Source: Crocinitomicaceae bacterium (GTDB lineage: Bacteria; Bacteroidota; Bacteroidia; Flavobacteriales_D; Crocinitomicaceae). Taken from it: a DNA stretch of 64,000 nt. The notes below the pieces were generated by a model. The model did not search any database, was not told the DNA's origin, and worked only from the letters and a program-made list of their open reading frames with translations. Position 1 is the first letter of the stretch, and the number at the start of each line of letters is the position of its first letter. The stretch spans positions 1 through 64,000 of the forward strand of contig PAQM01000028.1 of assembly GCA_002709305.1 (NCBI GenBank), read 5' to 3'. Shown here piece after piece: positions 29,034-39,982 of the stretch. A program made the translations under genes and the position numbers.

Positions 29034-30045
29034 CTATAGTTGTATAATCACCTACACTCAAATCTCGGGCCAAACCATCATAATAAACATGTGAACCAAT
29101 CATAGAATCCCTAAGTATTGCATTTTTTATCGTTGTTGAATGCTGTATTATTGTTTTTTTGATTACACTATCTGAAACGACAGTATCTTTACCGATAGAA
29201 GTATAAGGACCAACAATAGAATTAATTAATTCGACATTTTCATCAATGAAACATGGCTCTATAATAATTGAATTCTGCATTTTAATAGACTTTGATATTA
29301 AATTTTCTCCATTCCTCATATCATTTTCTAAAACTAAAGCATTTGTTTCAACTGTAACTTGCTTATTCCCACAATCCATCCATTGTTTTACTTTACCTGT
29401 CTTAAAAACCTTACCCTTTGATATCATATTCTTAATCCCATCATTAATTTGATATTCCCCTCCATTAGTAATCTCATTATCTATTATTGACTGAAGTTCC
29501 ATTTTAAGCTCTCCGACTTCTTTAAAATAATAAATCCCTATTGCTGCTAAATCACTTATAAATTTAGTTGGCTTTTCAACTAAACTTATGATGTCCTGAC
29601 TTTCATTTAATTGAACAACTCCATATGACTCAGGATTATTTACTTTCTTAACCCAAATAACTGAATCAGCTGTTTCATCTAATTTAAAATCGGCCTGAAT
29701 CAATGTGTCAGCATAAGCAATCACCGCAGGGCCAAATAAGGATTCTTTAGCACACATAATTGCATGTCCTGTCCCCATTGGTTTTTCTTGACGATAAATT
29801 GACGCTTTTGCTCCTATTGATTCTGCAAGCTGAGTTAATCTTTTTACTACATCGTCACCAAAGAACGCGGGATCTCCTATGATGAATGCCACTTCATCTA
29901 CTTTTTGGTCTACAATTTTAGCAATATCTTTTATTAAGCGATTTACAATTGACTGACCAGCAACTGAGACTAATGGTTTAGGAACTTTTAATGTATGAGG
30001 TCTTAGTCTACTCCCTCTTCCTGCCATTGGAACAATAATTTTCAT
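29026..30045 (-). CDS. Sugar-phosphate nucleotidyltransferase
   Basis: MKIIVPMAGRGSRLRPHTLKVPKPLVSVAGQSIV; hexapeptide-like C-terminus. Confidence 0.92.
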   Translation of the reverse strand: MKIIVPMAGRGSRLRPHTLKVPKPLVSVAGQSIVNRLIKDIAKIVDQKVDEVAFIIGDPAFFGDDVVKRLTQLAESIGAKASIYRQEKPMGTGHAIMCAKESLFGPAVIAYADTLIQADFKLDETADSVIWVKKVNNPESYGVVQLNESQDIISLVEKPTKFISDLAAIGIYYFKEVGELKMELQSIIDNEITNGGEYQINDGIKNMISKGKVFKTGKVKQWMDCGNKQVTVETNALVLENDMRNGENLISKSIKMQNSIIIEPCFIDENVELINSIVGPYTSIGKDTVVSDSVIKKTIIQHSTTIKNAILRDSMIGSHVYYDGLARDLSVGDYTTIDG

Positions 30046-30070
30046 GTTTTTTATTTTAAGTTACGAATAA

Positions 30071-30505
30071 CTATTTAACTCCGGTACTACCAAAACCTCC
30101 CGCACCCCGAATAGTATCTGTAAGTTGAATAGCTTCTTCCCATATTACCTGTTTTACTTCAGCAAAAACAAGTTGGGCTATTCTCTCTCCATCCTCTATA
30201 ACAAAACTTTTATCTGAAAGATTAATCAATATAACACCTATTTCACCTCGATAGTCTGCATCTATAGTTCCAGGAGCATTTAAAACAGAAATCCCTTTTT
30301 TCAATGCTAATCCACTTCGAGATCTTACTTGACATTCACAACCAACAGGAATTTCAATAAATAATCCTGTCTTAACCAAAACTCTTTCTAATGGGTTTAA
30401 TTTAATAGGCTTATCTATATTTGCTCTCACATCCAAACCAGCAGAAGCAGTTGTTTCATAAGAAGGGAGAACATGTTTTGATTTATTTACTACCTTAACT
30501 TTCAT
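30071..30505 (-). CDS. dut: dUTP diphosphatase
   Basis: [53 protein letters not shown]. Start moved to ATG 30505 (MKVKVV). Confidence 0.96.
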   Translation of the reverse strand: MKVKVVNKSKHVLPSYETTASAGLDVRANIDKPIKLNPLERVLVKTGLFIEIPVGCECQVRSRSGLALKKGISVLNAPGTIDADYRGEIGVILINLSDKSFVIEDGERIAQLVFAEVKQVIWEEAIQLTDTIRGAGGFGSTGVK

Positions 30506-30523
30506 ACTAATTTCTAAATGACT

Positions 30524-30531
30524 CAAAAATA
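30524..30531 (-). promoter_or_regulatory. Bacteroidota -7 promoter element TATTTTTG for dut
   Basis: Reverse complement of caaaaata; matches TAnnTTTG just upstream of ATG 30505. Confidence 0.4.
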
Positions 30532-30597
30532 AGAATTTTAGATTCTTGAAAAAACATAAAAGTCTTGGTTCATAAAGAAGTTACTAACTATCAATCG

Positions 30598-32052
30598 TTA
30601 GTTTTTTTTTAGCTTAGGTCTCTCTATAAACCAAAATAAAAAAATGTAAAATACAATTAAGCTATTATGAAAAATAAACTTTTCCCAAGAAAAAATTCCT
30701 GGATCAATATCAATAATAAAAGCAACAAAAAATATAATTAAAGAAAAGCCGAAATATAATAAGAACTTCCTTAGGTTATAATTTATAGGATAATATTTTT
30801 GACCTAAAAAATACGATGCTATCATCTGCCCCCCATATACAAACATAGTTACCCATGCACAAGCCCAAAAACCGTAAATCGGAATAAAAATAAAGTTGAG
30901 TAAAATTGTAACAAAACCTCCTAAAATTGCTATAAATGCTCCATATTTTGTCTGCCCACTGAGCTTATACCAAATAGATTGGTTCAAATAGATTCCATAA
31001 AATACATTCGCAATCAAAAGTATTGGGACAACATTCAAACCTACCCAAAATTCTTCATTACGAATAAAATGCTTAAATACATCAATATTTAGACTTACAG
31101 TTATAAATATTAAACAAACAAACGCAACAAAATAATTCATTATTTTCGAATACATATTTTTACTGCCTTTCTTTTTTTCTTGAGCAAAGAAAAAAGGTTC
31201 TGCTGCATAACGATAAGCTTGTAAGAAAATCGTTACTATCATTGCTAATTTATAGCATGCGCTATAAATACCAAGCTGAGTCTCAGATTCTCTCAATGTT
31301 AACCCTCCTTTATTATAAAGTACCTGTTTAAGCATTGCACGATCAATGGTTTCATTAATTATCCCAGCAAAACCAGCAATAACTAGAGGTAAAGAATACT
31401 TAAACATTTCTCTAACCAATTCACGGTTATAATGTAATTTTAATCCAAAATAATCTTTATATGTAGCAATTGGTTTAATAAAAGATGCTAATAGATTAGC
31501 AACCAAAATGAATAAGATTCCTTGTTCTGGATTTTCCTTATTAAAAAAACCGTACAGAAAAACTAAATTCAAAGTAATATTTAAAATAATTGAAGAAAAA
31601 TGTATCGTCGCAAATCTAACAGCCTTATTGTCTGCACGTAATTTTGCCATAGGCATAGCAGATGTAGCATCTATAGCAACTATTAAAGCAAGTAATATAA
31701 TATAAATTGCATGGTCATTATACAATAAAATATTTGCAATTTGTTGATTAAATAAAAATATGATTAAAAGAAAAATTAAATTAAAAACTATAACTGTTAA
31801 AAAGCTGCTCTGAAAGACTTCTTTTTTGTTTTCTTTTAAATTTATAAACTTAAAAAATGCTGTCTCCATACCAAATGTGAGAAGTACTATTAAAAAAGCA
31901 ACTAACGCATATAGTTCTGATATCTTTCCATACTCATAAACTGGTAAAAGAGAAGTATAAATAGGGACTAACATATAATTCAATAATCTACCAACTATTG
32001 ATGGTAAACCATAAATGGCAGTTTGACCTAATAAATTCTTAATCGGATTCAA
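30598..32052 (-). CDS. Oligosaccharide flippase (Wzx-like)
   Basis: Many TM helices; LLGQTAIYGLPSIVGRLLNYMLVPIYTSLL N-terminus. Confidence 0.88.
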   Translation of the reverse strand: MNPIKNLLGQTAIYGLPSIVGRLLNYMLVPIYTSLLPVYEYGKISELYALVAFLIVLLTFGMETAFFKFINLKENKKEVFQSSFLTVIVFNLIFLLIIFLFNQQIANILLYNDHAIYIILLALIVAIDATSAMPMAKLRADNKAVRFATIHFSSIILNITLNLVFLYGFFNKENPEQGILFILVANLLASFIKPIATYKDYFGLKLHYNRELVREMFKYSLPLVIAGFAGIINETIDRAMLKQVLYNKGGLTLRESETQLGIYSACYKLAMIVTIFLQAYRYAAEPFFFAQEKKKGSKNMYSKIMNYFVAFVCLIFITVSLNIDVFKHFIRNEEFWVGLNVVPILLIANVFYGIYLNQSIWYKLSGQTKYGAFIAILGGFVTILLNFIFIPIYGFWACAWVTMFVYGGQMIASYFLGQKYYPINYNLRKFLLYFGFSLIIFFVAFIIDIDPGIFSWEKFIFHNSLIVFYIFLFWFIERPKLKKN

Positions 32053-32829
32053 TTATTTTCTAAAATTAGGTTTTCTCTTTTCTAAAAATGCTTTTGTTCC
32101 TTCTTTAAAATCTGATGTTCCAAAACACTTTCCAAATTCCTCAACTTCTATATTATAACCATTAACCCCTTCTTTATAATTTGCGTTAATAGATTTAATT
32201 GCTGAAGCAATTGCTGATCCTGAATTATTCAAAATTGACAAAGCAATAGCCTCTGTCTTTTCCATTAGTTCATTATATTCAACAACATGATTTACTAGGC
32301 CTAATCTTAATGCTTCATCTGCTTTAATCATACCTGCTGTAAAAACCATTTCATTTGCCTTACCACGTCCAACTAACTGGGCCAATCTCTGTGTCCCTCC
32401 ATACCCAGGGATAACTCCAAGACTAACCTCTGGCAAACCCATTCTAGCATTAGAAGATGCTATACGAATATGTGAACACATTGCAAGTTCTAGACCACCG
32501 CCTAAAGCAAATCCATTAATAGCTGCGATAATAGGTTTAGAACAATTCTCAATATATGTAAACAATAGCTCCTGACCTTTTTTAGCAAGGTTACCTCCTT
32601 GTGAAATTGTGAAATCTGCAAATTCCTTTATATCAGCTCCAGCAACAAATGACTTTTCTCCTGCACCTGTCAAAATAATAACACCTATATTTAAATTATC
32701 TTCAGCTAATTTAATTGCTGTATGTAATTCTTCTATAGTATCCTTATTTAAAGCATTCAATTGCTTCGGTCTATTAATAGTAATTATGTTGATTTTATTC
32801 TTTTCTTCTACAACTATGTTCTTATACAT
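32053..32829 (-). CDS. Enoyl-CoA hydratase/isomerase family
   Basis: INRPKQLNALNKDT, AGADIKEFA, NGFALGGGLELAMCSHIRIAS, PEVSLGVIPGYGGTQRL. Confidence 0.95.
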   Translation of the reverse strand: MYKNIVVEEKNKINIITINRPKQLNALNKDTIEELHTAIKLAEDNLNIGVIILTGAGEKSFVAGADIKEFADFTISQGGNLAKKGQELLFTYIENCSKPIIAAINGFALGGGLELAMCSHIRIASSNARMGLPEVSLGVIPGYGGTQRLAQLVGRGKANEMVFTAGMIKADEALRLGLVNHVVEYNELMEKTEAIALSILNNSGSAIASAIKSINANYKEGVNGYNIEVEEFGKCFGTSDFKEGTKAFLEKRKPNFRK

Positions 32830-32835
32830 CTCTAT

Positions 32836-33387
32836 CTAATTAATTTTCTGTTTTTTATCTTTAAATCGTTTATACATTTTTATAACAATCATTAACCCTA
32901 AAGCTACTGCAAAAAAAGAAATTGTTCCCTTTATCCAATTCATTGAATGTTTTAGTGAGACAATAAATACAATGATAACAAGAAATAAAGTAGCAACTTC
33001 ATTCCACAACCTTAATTTAGTGGATGTCCAATTGAACTTCCCTCTACTGAAACTAACAAGAATTTTTTGACAAATAAAATGATAAATTAACAACAACAGC
33101 ACAAAAGACAACTTAATATGCATCCAAGTTGCATTAATATAATAATCTGGAATTAATAAAATCATCCAAATTCCAAAAATAATTGTTAAAAGCATAGCTG
33201 GTGTAGTAATAATCCACCAAAGCCTCCTTTCCATAATTTCAAATTGATTTGATAAAATTTCCTTCTCAACTTTATCCTTGTCTTGAGCTTCAACATGATA
33301 GATAAACAAACGGACAACATAAAAAAGTCCAGCAAACCAAGAAACTACAAAAATTATATGTAAAGCTTTTACCGTTGCAAAATCCAT
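32836..33387 (-). CDS. hemJ: HemJ/CopD family membrane protein (protoporphyrinogen oxidase-like)
   Basis: MDFATVKALHIIFVVSWFAGLFYVVRLFIYHVEA; RRLWWIITTPAM. Start set at ATG 33387. Confidence 0.85.
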   Translation of the reverse strand: MDFATVKALHIIFVVSWFAGLFYVVRLFIYHVEAQDKDKVEKEILSNQFEIMERRLWWIITTPAMLLTIIFGIWMILLIPDYYINATWMHIKLSFVLLLLIYHFICQKILVSFSRGKFNWTSTKLRLWNEVATLFLVIIVFIVSLKHSMNWIKGTISFFAVALGLMIVIKMYKRFKDKKQKIN

Positions 33388-33508
33388 AATGTAAAGATAA
33401 CTTGATTTCTTTATTATCAATACTTAAAATAATTTGTATTGTAATAATTAAAAATAAAAAATTCATCATTATTACTAAATAATTATCTTTACTTAGATTA
33501 ATACTTAT

Positions 33509-35224
33509 ATGAGCATAATAGAACATTCAGAACAAGAAATTCAAAGAAGAGAAAAGTTAACAAAACTTCGCGCGTTAGGCATTAATCCTTATCCTGCGAT
33601 ACTATTTCCTGTCTCAGATTATTCAACTGATTTAAAAAAGAATTTTGAGGAAGGGAAAAATGTTTGTATTGCTGGTAGAATGATGTCTCAACGAGATATG
33701 GGAAAAGCATCTTTTGCTGAAATTCAAGATTCCAAAGGTAGAATCCAAGTCTATTTAAATCGAGATGAAATTTGTCCAGGTGATGATAAAACAATCTATA
33801 ATACTGTTTTTAAAAAATTACTAGACCTAGGTGATTTTATAGGGATTAAAGGTTCTCTTTTTAAAACAAAAGTTGGTGAAATCTCTATTAAGGTAAATGA
33901 AATGACATTATTGAGTAAATCACTCAAACCATTGCCATTACCTAAAACAGATGCTAATGGTGAAATTCACGATGCATTTACTGACCCTGAAACACGTTAT
34001 CGACAACGTTACACAGATTTAATTGTGAACCCTCATGTAAAAAATGTTTTTATAAAAAGAGGGAAATTAATGCATGCAATGAGATCGTTTTTTATTGATA
34101 AAGGTTACCACGAAATAGAAACACCAATATTACAGGCTATTCCTGGGGGAGCAAGTGCTCGTCCTTTCATCACCCATCATAATACATTAAATGTACCAAT
34201 GTATCTTAGAATTGCATGTGAATTATATCTCAAAAAAACATTAATCGGAGGGTTTGATGGTGTATTTGAATTTGCAAAAACATTTAGAAATGAAGGGATG
34301 GATAGAACACATAACCCTGAATTTTCTATGATGGAAATTTACGTTGCTTATAAAGATTATAATTGGATGATGGATTTTACAGAAAACCTTCTAGAACACT
34401 GTGCAATTTCTGTAAATGGTTCAACTAAGGTCACTTTCGGTGACCACAAAATAGACTTTAAAGCACCATACAAAAAGGTAACTATGAGACAATCAATTAT
34501 TGATTTTACTCAATTTGACATCAAAAATAAATCTGAAGACGATATCCATAATTGGTGTATTAATAACGATATTGAAGTAGACAAAACTATGGGTAAAGGA
34601 AAACTCATAGATGAAATATTTGGAAAGTATTGCGAAAAAAACTATATCGATCCAACATTTATTATTGATTATCCCAAAGAGATGTCCCCTCTTTGTAAAG
34701 AACATAGAGATGATTCCTCTTTAACAGAAAGGTTCGAACTAATTGTTTGTGGTAAAGAATTGGCAAATGCTTATACAGAATTAAATGATCCCATTGATCA
34801 AAAAAAACGTTTTGAAGATCAATTAAAATTAGCAGAGAGAGGAGACGAAGAAGCAGGTGAATTTATAGATTACGATTTTTTACGGTCTCTTGAATATGGT
34901 ATGCCTCCAACCTCAGGAATGGGTATCGGAATTGACCGATTAACAATGTTCTTGACTAATAATCAATCTATTCAAGAGGTTATTTTATTTCCACAAATGA
35001 AGCCAGAAGTTTTTATAAAAAAAGGGCCTAATTTATCTGAAAATGAAAAAATAATTTTTGATCTTCTTTCTAAAGAAAAATCAATAGAATTAAATTCTTT
35101 AAAAGAAGCATGTGGTTTATCTAACAAAAAATGGGACTTAGGGTTAAAAGCTCTCAGGAATTATGGATTAACTAGAGTAATAAAAGAAGAAGATTCAATT
35201 ATAATAGAAATAATCAACCAATGA
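33509..35224 (+). CDS. lysS: Lysyl-tRNA synthetase, class II
   Basis: KLRALGINPYP, RYRQRYTDLIVN, FRNEGMDRTHNPEFSMMEIY, GMGIGIDRLTMFLT. Confidence 0.97.
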   Translation: MSIIEHSEQEIQRREKLTKLRALGINPYPAILFPVSDYSTDLKKNFEEGKNVCIAGRMMSQRDMGKASFAEIQDSKGRIQVYLNRDEICPGDDKTIYNTVFKKLLDLGDFIGIKGSLFKTKVGEISIKVNEMTLLSKSLKPLPLPKTDANGEIHDAFTDPETRYRQRYTDLIVNPHVKNVFIKRGKLMHAMRSFFIDKGYHEIETPILQAIPGGASARPFITHHNTLNVPMYLRIACELYLKKTLIGGFDGVFEFAKTFRNEGMDRTHNPEFSMMEIYVAYKDYNWMMDFTENLLEHCAISVNGSTKVTFGDHKIDFKAPYKKVTMRQSIIDFTQFDIKNKSEDDIHNWCINNDIEVDKTMGKGKLIDEIFGKYCEKNYIDPTFIIDYPKEMSPLCKEHRDDSSLTERFELIVCGKELANAYTELNDPIDQKKRFEDQLKLAERGDEEAGEFIDYDFLRSLEYGMPPTSGMGIGIDRLTMFLTNNQSIQEVILFPQMKPEVFIKKGPNLSENEKIIFDLLSKEKSIELNSLKEACGLSNKKWDLGLKALRNYGLTRVIKEEDSIIIEIINQ

Positions 35225-35227
35225 TAA

Positions 35228-35683
35228 TTAATCATTAAATATTTCAGCCATTTTATTTCTTCGATAGTCAAATATATATTTCAACTTTCTTTTTACTATT
35301 ATTCTATTAGCAATATATCCCAGTATTCCTAAAGGTATTTTATAAGTGACAATATCTGTCATTAAAGTCCCTCTATTCTTTGACTCTAAAAAATGTTGAT
35401 GATGCCAAAGTTTAAATGGACCTATTCGCTGTTCATCGACAAAATATTGAACTGGAATTAAATGAGTTATTTCAGTAACCCAAGTAGTCTTAATACCAAA
35501 AAGAGGAGATACCTTATAGCTAATAATCATTCCTTCATACATTCTATTCACACTATCTGAAGTAATTTCAAACCCCATATCAGGTGTTATTTTATTTAAA
35601 TTATTTGGGTTAGATATAAATCCCCATAAATCTTCAATTGGATGCTCAAAAAATTGTTCCCTCTTAAACTGATAAAAATTCAT
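35228..35683 (-). CDS. SRPBCC family protein
   Basis: MNFYQFKREQFFEHPIEDLWGFISNPNNLNKITP typical N-terminus at 35683; track extension to 35785 looks non-coding. Confidence 0.8.
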   Translation of the reverse strand: MNFYQFKREQFFEHPIEDLWGFISNPNNLNKITPDMGFEITSDSVNRMYEGMIISYKVSPLFGIKTTWVTEITHLIPVQYFVDEQRIGPFKLWHHQHFLESKNRGTLMTDIVTYKIPLGILGYIANRIIVKRKLKYIFDYRRNKMAEIFND

Positions 35684-35703
35684 TTGTCTGTCTTTTAGTT
35701 TAA

Positions 35704-35823
35704 TCATGCTGAACGTCCGTCTCTGAAATTGCCCCATCCGATTCCACCTTCTGGTTCTTTTGTTTTTAATCTTTTTTTTACCCAACCAGGGACCTTATTA
35801 TAATTCTTTACGTAAACGAGCAA
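35704..35823 (-). CDS. Possible small ORF overlapping the rpoN 3' end
   Basis: TTG start; LLVYVKNYNKVPGWVKKRLKTKEPEGGIGWGNFRDGRSA*; protein-like composition. Confidence 0.35.
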   Translation of the reverse strand: MLVYVKNYNKVPGWVKKRLKTKEPEGGIGWGNFRDGRSA

Positions 35824-37237
35824 CAGGAATTTTTAATTGCTCACGATACTTAGCAACAGTTCTACGCGCAATATTATACCCTTTTTCCTTTAATAGTTTT
35901 GCTAACCTCTCATCAGTCAAAGGCTTACGTTTTTCCTCATTATCTATAGCTTCAGAAAGAATTTTCTTCACTTCACGTGTTGAAACCTCCTCTCCAGAAT
36001 TAGTCGAGAGTGATTCTGAAAAGAAATATTTTAATGATAAAATTCCTGAACTAGTCTGTACATATTTACTATTTGCAACACGAGATACTGTAGATATATC
36101 CATATCGATAATTGTTGCTATATCTTTTAAAATCATTGGTCGCAATTGAGTTTCATCACCAGACAAAAAATAATCTTTCTGGTAATTCATTATAGCATTC
36201 ATAGTAACAAATAAAGTATTTTGACGTTGTTTAATAGCATCAATAAACCATTTCGCACTATCTAACTTCTGTTTTACAAAGGTAAGTGCTTCCTTCTCAG
36301 ATTTAGATGATTTAGCACCTTCTGAATAAGTTCTAAGCATATTCTGATATTGTTTACTAACCTTAAGATCAGGAGCATTCCTCCCATTTATAGTCAATTG
36401 TAATTGACCTTCATTAACAACAATTTCAAAATCAGGAATAATTTGCTGATAAACCCCTCTAGATTCTTTCGTAGATCCTCCAGGTTTTGGGTTAAGTTTA
36501 ACTATTTCTTCAATAGCTTCCTTCAAATCTTGATCAGAAATTTCTAATTTATCTAATATTTTTTGATAGTGCTTTTTTGTAAACTCTGTAAAATACTGTT
36601 CTAAAATTTTCTTAGCAGTAAAACGTGTAATATTGCCATCTTGTTTTCGATTAATTTGTAATAAAAGGCACTCTTGTAAATCTCTTGCTCCTATTCCTGC
36701 AGGATCTAAATCTTGAATAATCTTTAAAACTTCTAAAACTTCTTGTTCAGTAACTATAATATTTAATGAAAAAGCCAAGTCATCAACAAGCGCCTCTATT
36801 GATCGATTTAAATAGCCTGATTCATCTAAATTACCTACAATTATGTCAGCAATTATGTATTCTTGATCGGTAAAATTAAGCAACTGAATCTGATTAATTA
36901 AGCGTTCTTGAAAAGAATTATCTACTGAAAGAGGTATAGCCTTATCATCATTATCCTTACTTGAATTATTTATACGTGTCTTATAATCCGAATCATCACT
37001 TAAATAATCATCTACATTAAACTCTTTTTCATCTATGTCTTCACCTATCTCTTCATTTTCTCCATAATTATCTTCAGATATTTCTAGACCTTCCTCTAGC
37101 GCAGGATTTTCTTCTATCTCTTGCTTAATTCTTTGTTCTAACTCTAGGGTTGGCACCTGCAATAATTTCATTAACTGTATCTGTTGAGGAGAAAGTCGTT
37201 GTTCTAACTTTGTTGATATAATTTGTTTTAATGCCAT
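35798..37237 (-). CDS. rpoN: RNA polymerase sigma-54 factor
   Basis: MALKQIISTKLEQRLSPQQIQLMKLLQVPTLELEQRIKQEIEENPALE; RpoN box variant ARRTVAKYREQL. Confidence 0.97.
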   Translation of the reverse strand: MALKQIISTKLEQRLSPQQIQLMKLLQVPTLELEQRIKQEIEENPALEEGLEISEDNYGENEEIGEDIDEKEFNVDDYLSDDSDYKTRINNSSKDNDDKAIPLSVDNSFQERLINQIQLLNFTDQEYIIADIIVGNLDESGYLNRSIEALVDDLAFSLNIIVTEQEVLEVLKIIQDLDPAGIGARDLQECLLLQINRKQDGNITRFTAKKILEQYFTEFTKKHYQKILDKLEISDQDLKEAIEEIVKLNPKPGGSTKESRGVYQQIIPDFEIVVNEGQLQLTINGRNAPDLKVSKQYQNMLRTYSEGAKSSKSEKEALTFVKQKLDSAKWFIDAIKQRQNTLFVTMNAIMNYQKDYFLSGDETQLRPMILKDIATIIDMDISTVSRVANSKYVQTSSGILSLKYFFSESLSTNSGEEVSTREVKKILSEAIDNEEKRKPLTDERLAKLLKEKGYNIARRTVAKYREQLKIPVARLRKEL

Positions 37238-37279
37238 TGAAAAAATATAGAAATAGCTTTTTTATTTAATTATAAGAAA

Positions 37280-38719
37280 CTAAAAATCTGCATTTTGAGG
37301 TGTCCTTGGGAAAGGAATTACATCACGAATATTTGTCATACCTGTAACGAACATTACTATTCTTTCAAATCCAAGACCAAAACCTGCGTGAGGAGCAGTA
37401 CCAAACTTACGTATATCCAAATACCAATGTAATTCTTTTTCTGAAAGATTAAACTCAATAATTTTAGATTTTAAAATATCTATACGTTCTTCACGTTGAG
37501 AACCACCAACAATTTCACCTATTCCTGGAAAAAGTACATCCATTGCAGCAACAGTTTTACCATCATCATTTTGACGCATATAAAAAGCCTTTATCTCGGA
37601 TGGATAATCTGTCAAAATTACCGGACACTTAAATTCTTTTTCTACTAAATAGCGTTCATGTTCACTCTGTAAATCAACTCCCCATTTAATATCATATTTA
37701 AATTTCTTTTTCTTAAAAGGCTTTGATTTTAATAATATATCAATTGCATCAGTATATGTTAATCTTTTAAACTTATTATTCACAACGAATTCTAACCTCT
37801 CTTTAAGGCCTAAATCACTACGTTCATTCTTTGGCTTTAATTTTTGTTCATTTAATTCACGGTCATTTAAAAAATTAAGATCATCAGAATGATTTTCTAG
37901 AATATATTTTATTAAATACTTTAAAAACTCCTCTGTTAAATCCATATTATCAATTAAATCACTAAAAGCTACTTCAGGCTCAATCATCCAGAATTCGGAA
38001 AGATGCCTCGAAGTATTAGAATTTTCTGCTCTAAATGTTGGCCCAAATGTATATACTTGACCAAGTCCCATAGCACCAAGTTCAGCTTCAAGTTGACCGG
38101 AAACAGTTAAATTAACAGGTTTTCCAAAAAAATCTTTTTTGTAATCAATCACTCCATCATCAGTAATTGGAAGATTTAATAAATCTAAATTTGTCACCTT
38201 AAACATCTCACCAGCACCTTCTGCATCAGAACCAGTAATAATTGGTGTATGGATATAATAAAACCCTCTATCATTAAAAAATTTATGGATAGCAAAAGCT
38301 AGTGCATGACGAATTCTAAAAACAGCTCCAAATGTATTTGTTCTAAAACGTAAATGTGATTGTTCACGAAGAAATTCTAAACTATGCTTTTTAGGCTGCA
38401 TAACAGTTTTCTGAACTTCCTCAGGGTTAGCATCACCTATGATTTCAATACTATTTACTTTAATCTCAATTGATTGTCCAGCACCCTGAGAATCTACAAT
38501 TTCTCCAGAGACTGAAACTGATGACGCAATAGAAATTCTCTTCAATAATGAATCATCAAAGTGTTCAAAATCAATAACAGCTTGAATATTTTTAATCGTA
38601 GAACCATCATTGATTTGTATAAAACGATTACTTCTAAAAGCACGCACCCAACCTTTTACAATAATGTTATCGCCTACTTTTGAGCTTTCAAGAATATCAA
38701 TTACTTTTTTTCTTTTCAT
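37280..38719 (-). CDS. asnS: Asparaginyl-tRNA synthetase
   Basis: [75 protein letters not shown]. Confidence 0.97.
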   Translation of the reverse strand: MKRKKVIDILESSKVGDNIIVKGWVRAFRSNRFIQINDGSTIKNIQAVIDFEHFDDSLLKRISIASSVSVSGEIVDSQGAGQSIEIKVNSIEIIGDANPEEVQKTVMQPKKHSLEFLREQSHLRFRTNTFGAVFRIRHALAFAIHKFFNDRGFYYIHTPIITGSDAEGAGEMFKVTNLDLLNLPITDDGVIDYKKDFFGKPVNLTVSGQLEAELGAMGLGQVYTFGPTFRAENSNTSRHLSEFWMIEPEVAFSDLIDNMDLTEEFLKYLIKYILENHSDDLNFLNDRELNEQKLKPKNERSDLGLKERLEFVVNNKFKRLTYTDAIDILLKSKPFKKKKFKYDIKWGVDLQSEHERYLVEKEFKCPVILTDYPSEIKAFYMRQNDDGKTVAAMDVLFPGIGEIVGGSQREERIDILKSKIIEFNLSEKELHWYLDIRKFGTAPHAGFGLGFERIVMFVTGMTNIRDVIPFPRTPQNADF

Positions 38720-38809
38720 TTGAATTATTATTCAATAACTCAAAAATAACAAGAAACTAGATTGTATTTAAATTTAAAGAAGAAAAAAGGATAGCTAACT
38801 TAATTAATT

Positions 38810-39373
38810 TTATTTATTGTTGAAGTTTGTCATAGTAAGTTGTAGACCAATAGATACAAATCCTTTTATAAATTCTGCAGAAAAATCAATTCGTTCATAA
38901 AGAGTTATTTTTTCTTTTTCCAACCATTCTCCTAATACATGTTCAGACTGTCTACCAGGATAAAAATCATTACCTACACCAAATCTCAACCTAGAATATT
39001 TTGAAGAGTTTAAAACTAATTGAATATCTTTTAAACCATTATGGCCTCCATCAGAACCTTTACCTTTCATACGAATTTTACCAAAGGGCAAAGAAATATC
39101 ATCTGTAATAATAAGTATCTTATTTATCGGTATTTTTTCTTTTTGCATCCAATAATTAACAGATTTTCCTGATAAATTCATAAATGTTGTAGGCTTAATA
39201 ACAATAACTATTTTACCTTTATATTTAATGTTAGCAACGTCAGCAAATTTATTACTTTCAAACTCACCTTGACATTGTCTTACAAGCTCATCAACAATTT
39301 TAAATCCAACGTTATGTCGAGTTTCTTCATACTTGCTGCCAGGATTACCTAGACCAACAATTAGATATTTCAT
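38810..39373 (-). CDS. pth: Peptidyl-tRNA hydrolase
   Basis: MKYLIVGLGNPGSKYEETRHNVGF; KPTTFMNLSGKSV; DDISLPFGKIRMKGKGSDGGHNGL. Confidence 0.97.
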   Translation of the reverse strand: MKYLIVGLGNPGSKYEETRHNVGFKIVDELVRQCQGEFESNKFADVANIKYKGKIVIVIKPTTFMNLSGKSVNYWMQKEKIPINKILIITDDISLPFGKIRMKGKGSDGGHNGLKDIQLVLNSSKYSRLRFGVGNDFYPGRQSEHVLGEWLEKEKITLYERIDFSAEFIKGFVSIGLQLTMTNFNNK

Positions 39374-39403
39374 TTTTTAATTTATTATTAAATATACACT
39401 AAG

Positions 39404-39435
39404 AAAAAAAAACCCGGATTGAAAAACAAACCGGG
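39404..39435 (-). terminator. Intrinsic terminator of the TolQ/ExbD operon
   Basis: Reverse strand CCCGG-TTTGTTTTTCAAT-CCGGG followed by a T-run, ~20 bp after the ExbD stop. Confidence 0.75.
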
Positions 39436-39455
39436 CCATAATGTCTTATTTATAG

Positions 39456-39977
39456 TTAAATATTTCCATTATCTCTGACAGCATAGGCAATGGTTAAAGC
39501 ATCAATGTCTTGTAGTTCTTTTCTTATATCAAAGATGATTCCTGAGGGAGCTCCTTTATCAGCTTTTACACATGTAATAACAGATTCTATTGGCTCACTC
39601 ATACGTGCAGGCTTAGATTCAAATTTATCTAATTTCCAACGTTTAATCGCATTTACATTATACAAGTCATCTGGATTTGATTGAGCAACATTATCCATAA
39701 ATAATAAATACTCCATACCCTTCTCCTTGTACTTTTCAGCTCTTGCAGAATTTAATGGTTTTCCTAAATAAATAAAATCTATTTCAGACCTTTGTTTATA
39801 TGGTGTCATATCAGTTGTTCTAAATCCTTCAGGCTGAACTACTTTCACAGAAGGGTCAGTTTCCTTACTTGTTGTAGCAACCATAAAAAAGAACAAAAGC
39901 ATAAAAACAATATCAGGTAGTGAAGATGTATTTACACCAGGAGCACCTTTCTTATTTTCTTTCTTAAATTTTGACAT
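39456..39977 (-). CDS. ExbD/TolR family biopolymer transporter
   Basis: GVNTSSLPDIVFMLLFFFMVATT single N-terminal TM with conserved Asp. Confidence 0.9.
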   Translation of the reverse strand: MSKFKKENKKGAPGVNTSSLPDIVFMLLFFFMVATTSKETDPSVKVVQPEGFRTTDMTPYKQRSEIDFIYLGKPLNSARAEKYKEKGMEYLLFMDNVAQSNPDDLYNVNAIKRWKLDKFESKPARMSEPIESVITCVKADKGAPSGIIFDIRKELQDIDALTIAYAVRDNGNI

Positions 39978-39982
39978 AATTG

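Noticed and set aside
30583-30602. ACTAAC/GTTAGT hairpin followed by a T-run
   Set aside because: T-run is on the + strand but flanking genes are both on -, so it is not a terminator for them; short stem overlaps the flippase stop.
35760-36149. 129-aa + strand ORF opposite rpoN
   Set aside because: Antisense shadow of the RpoN C-terminal domain.
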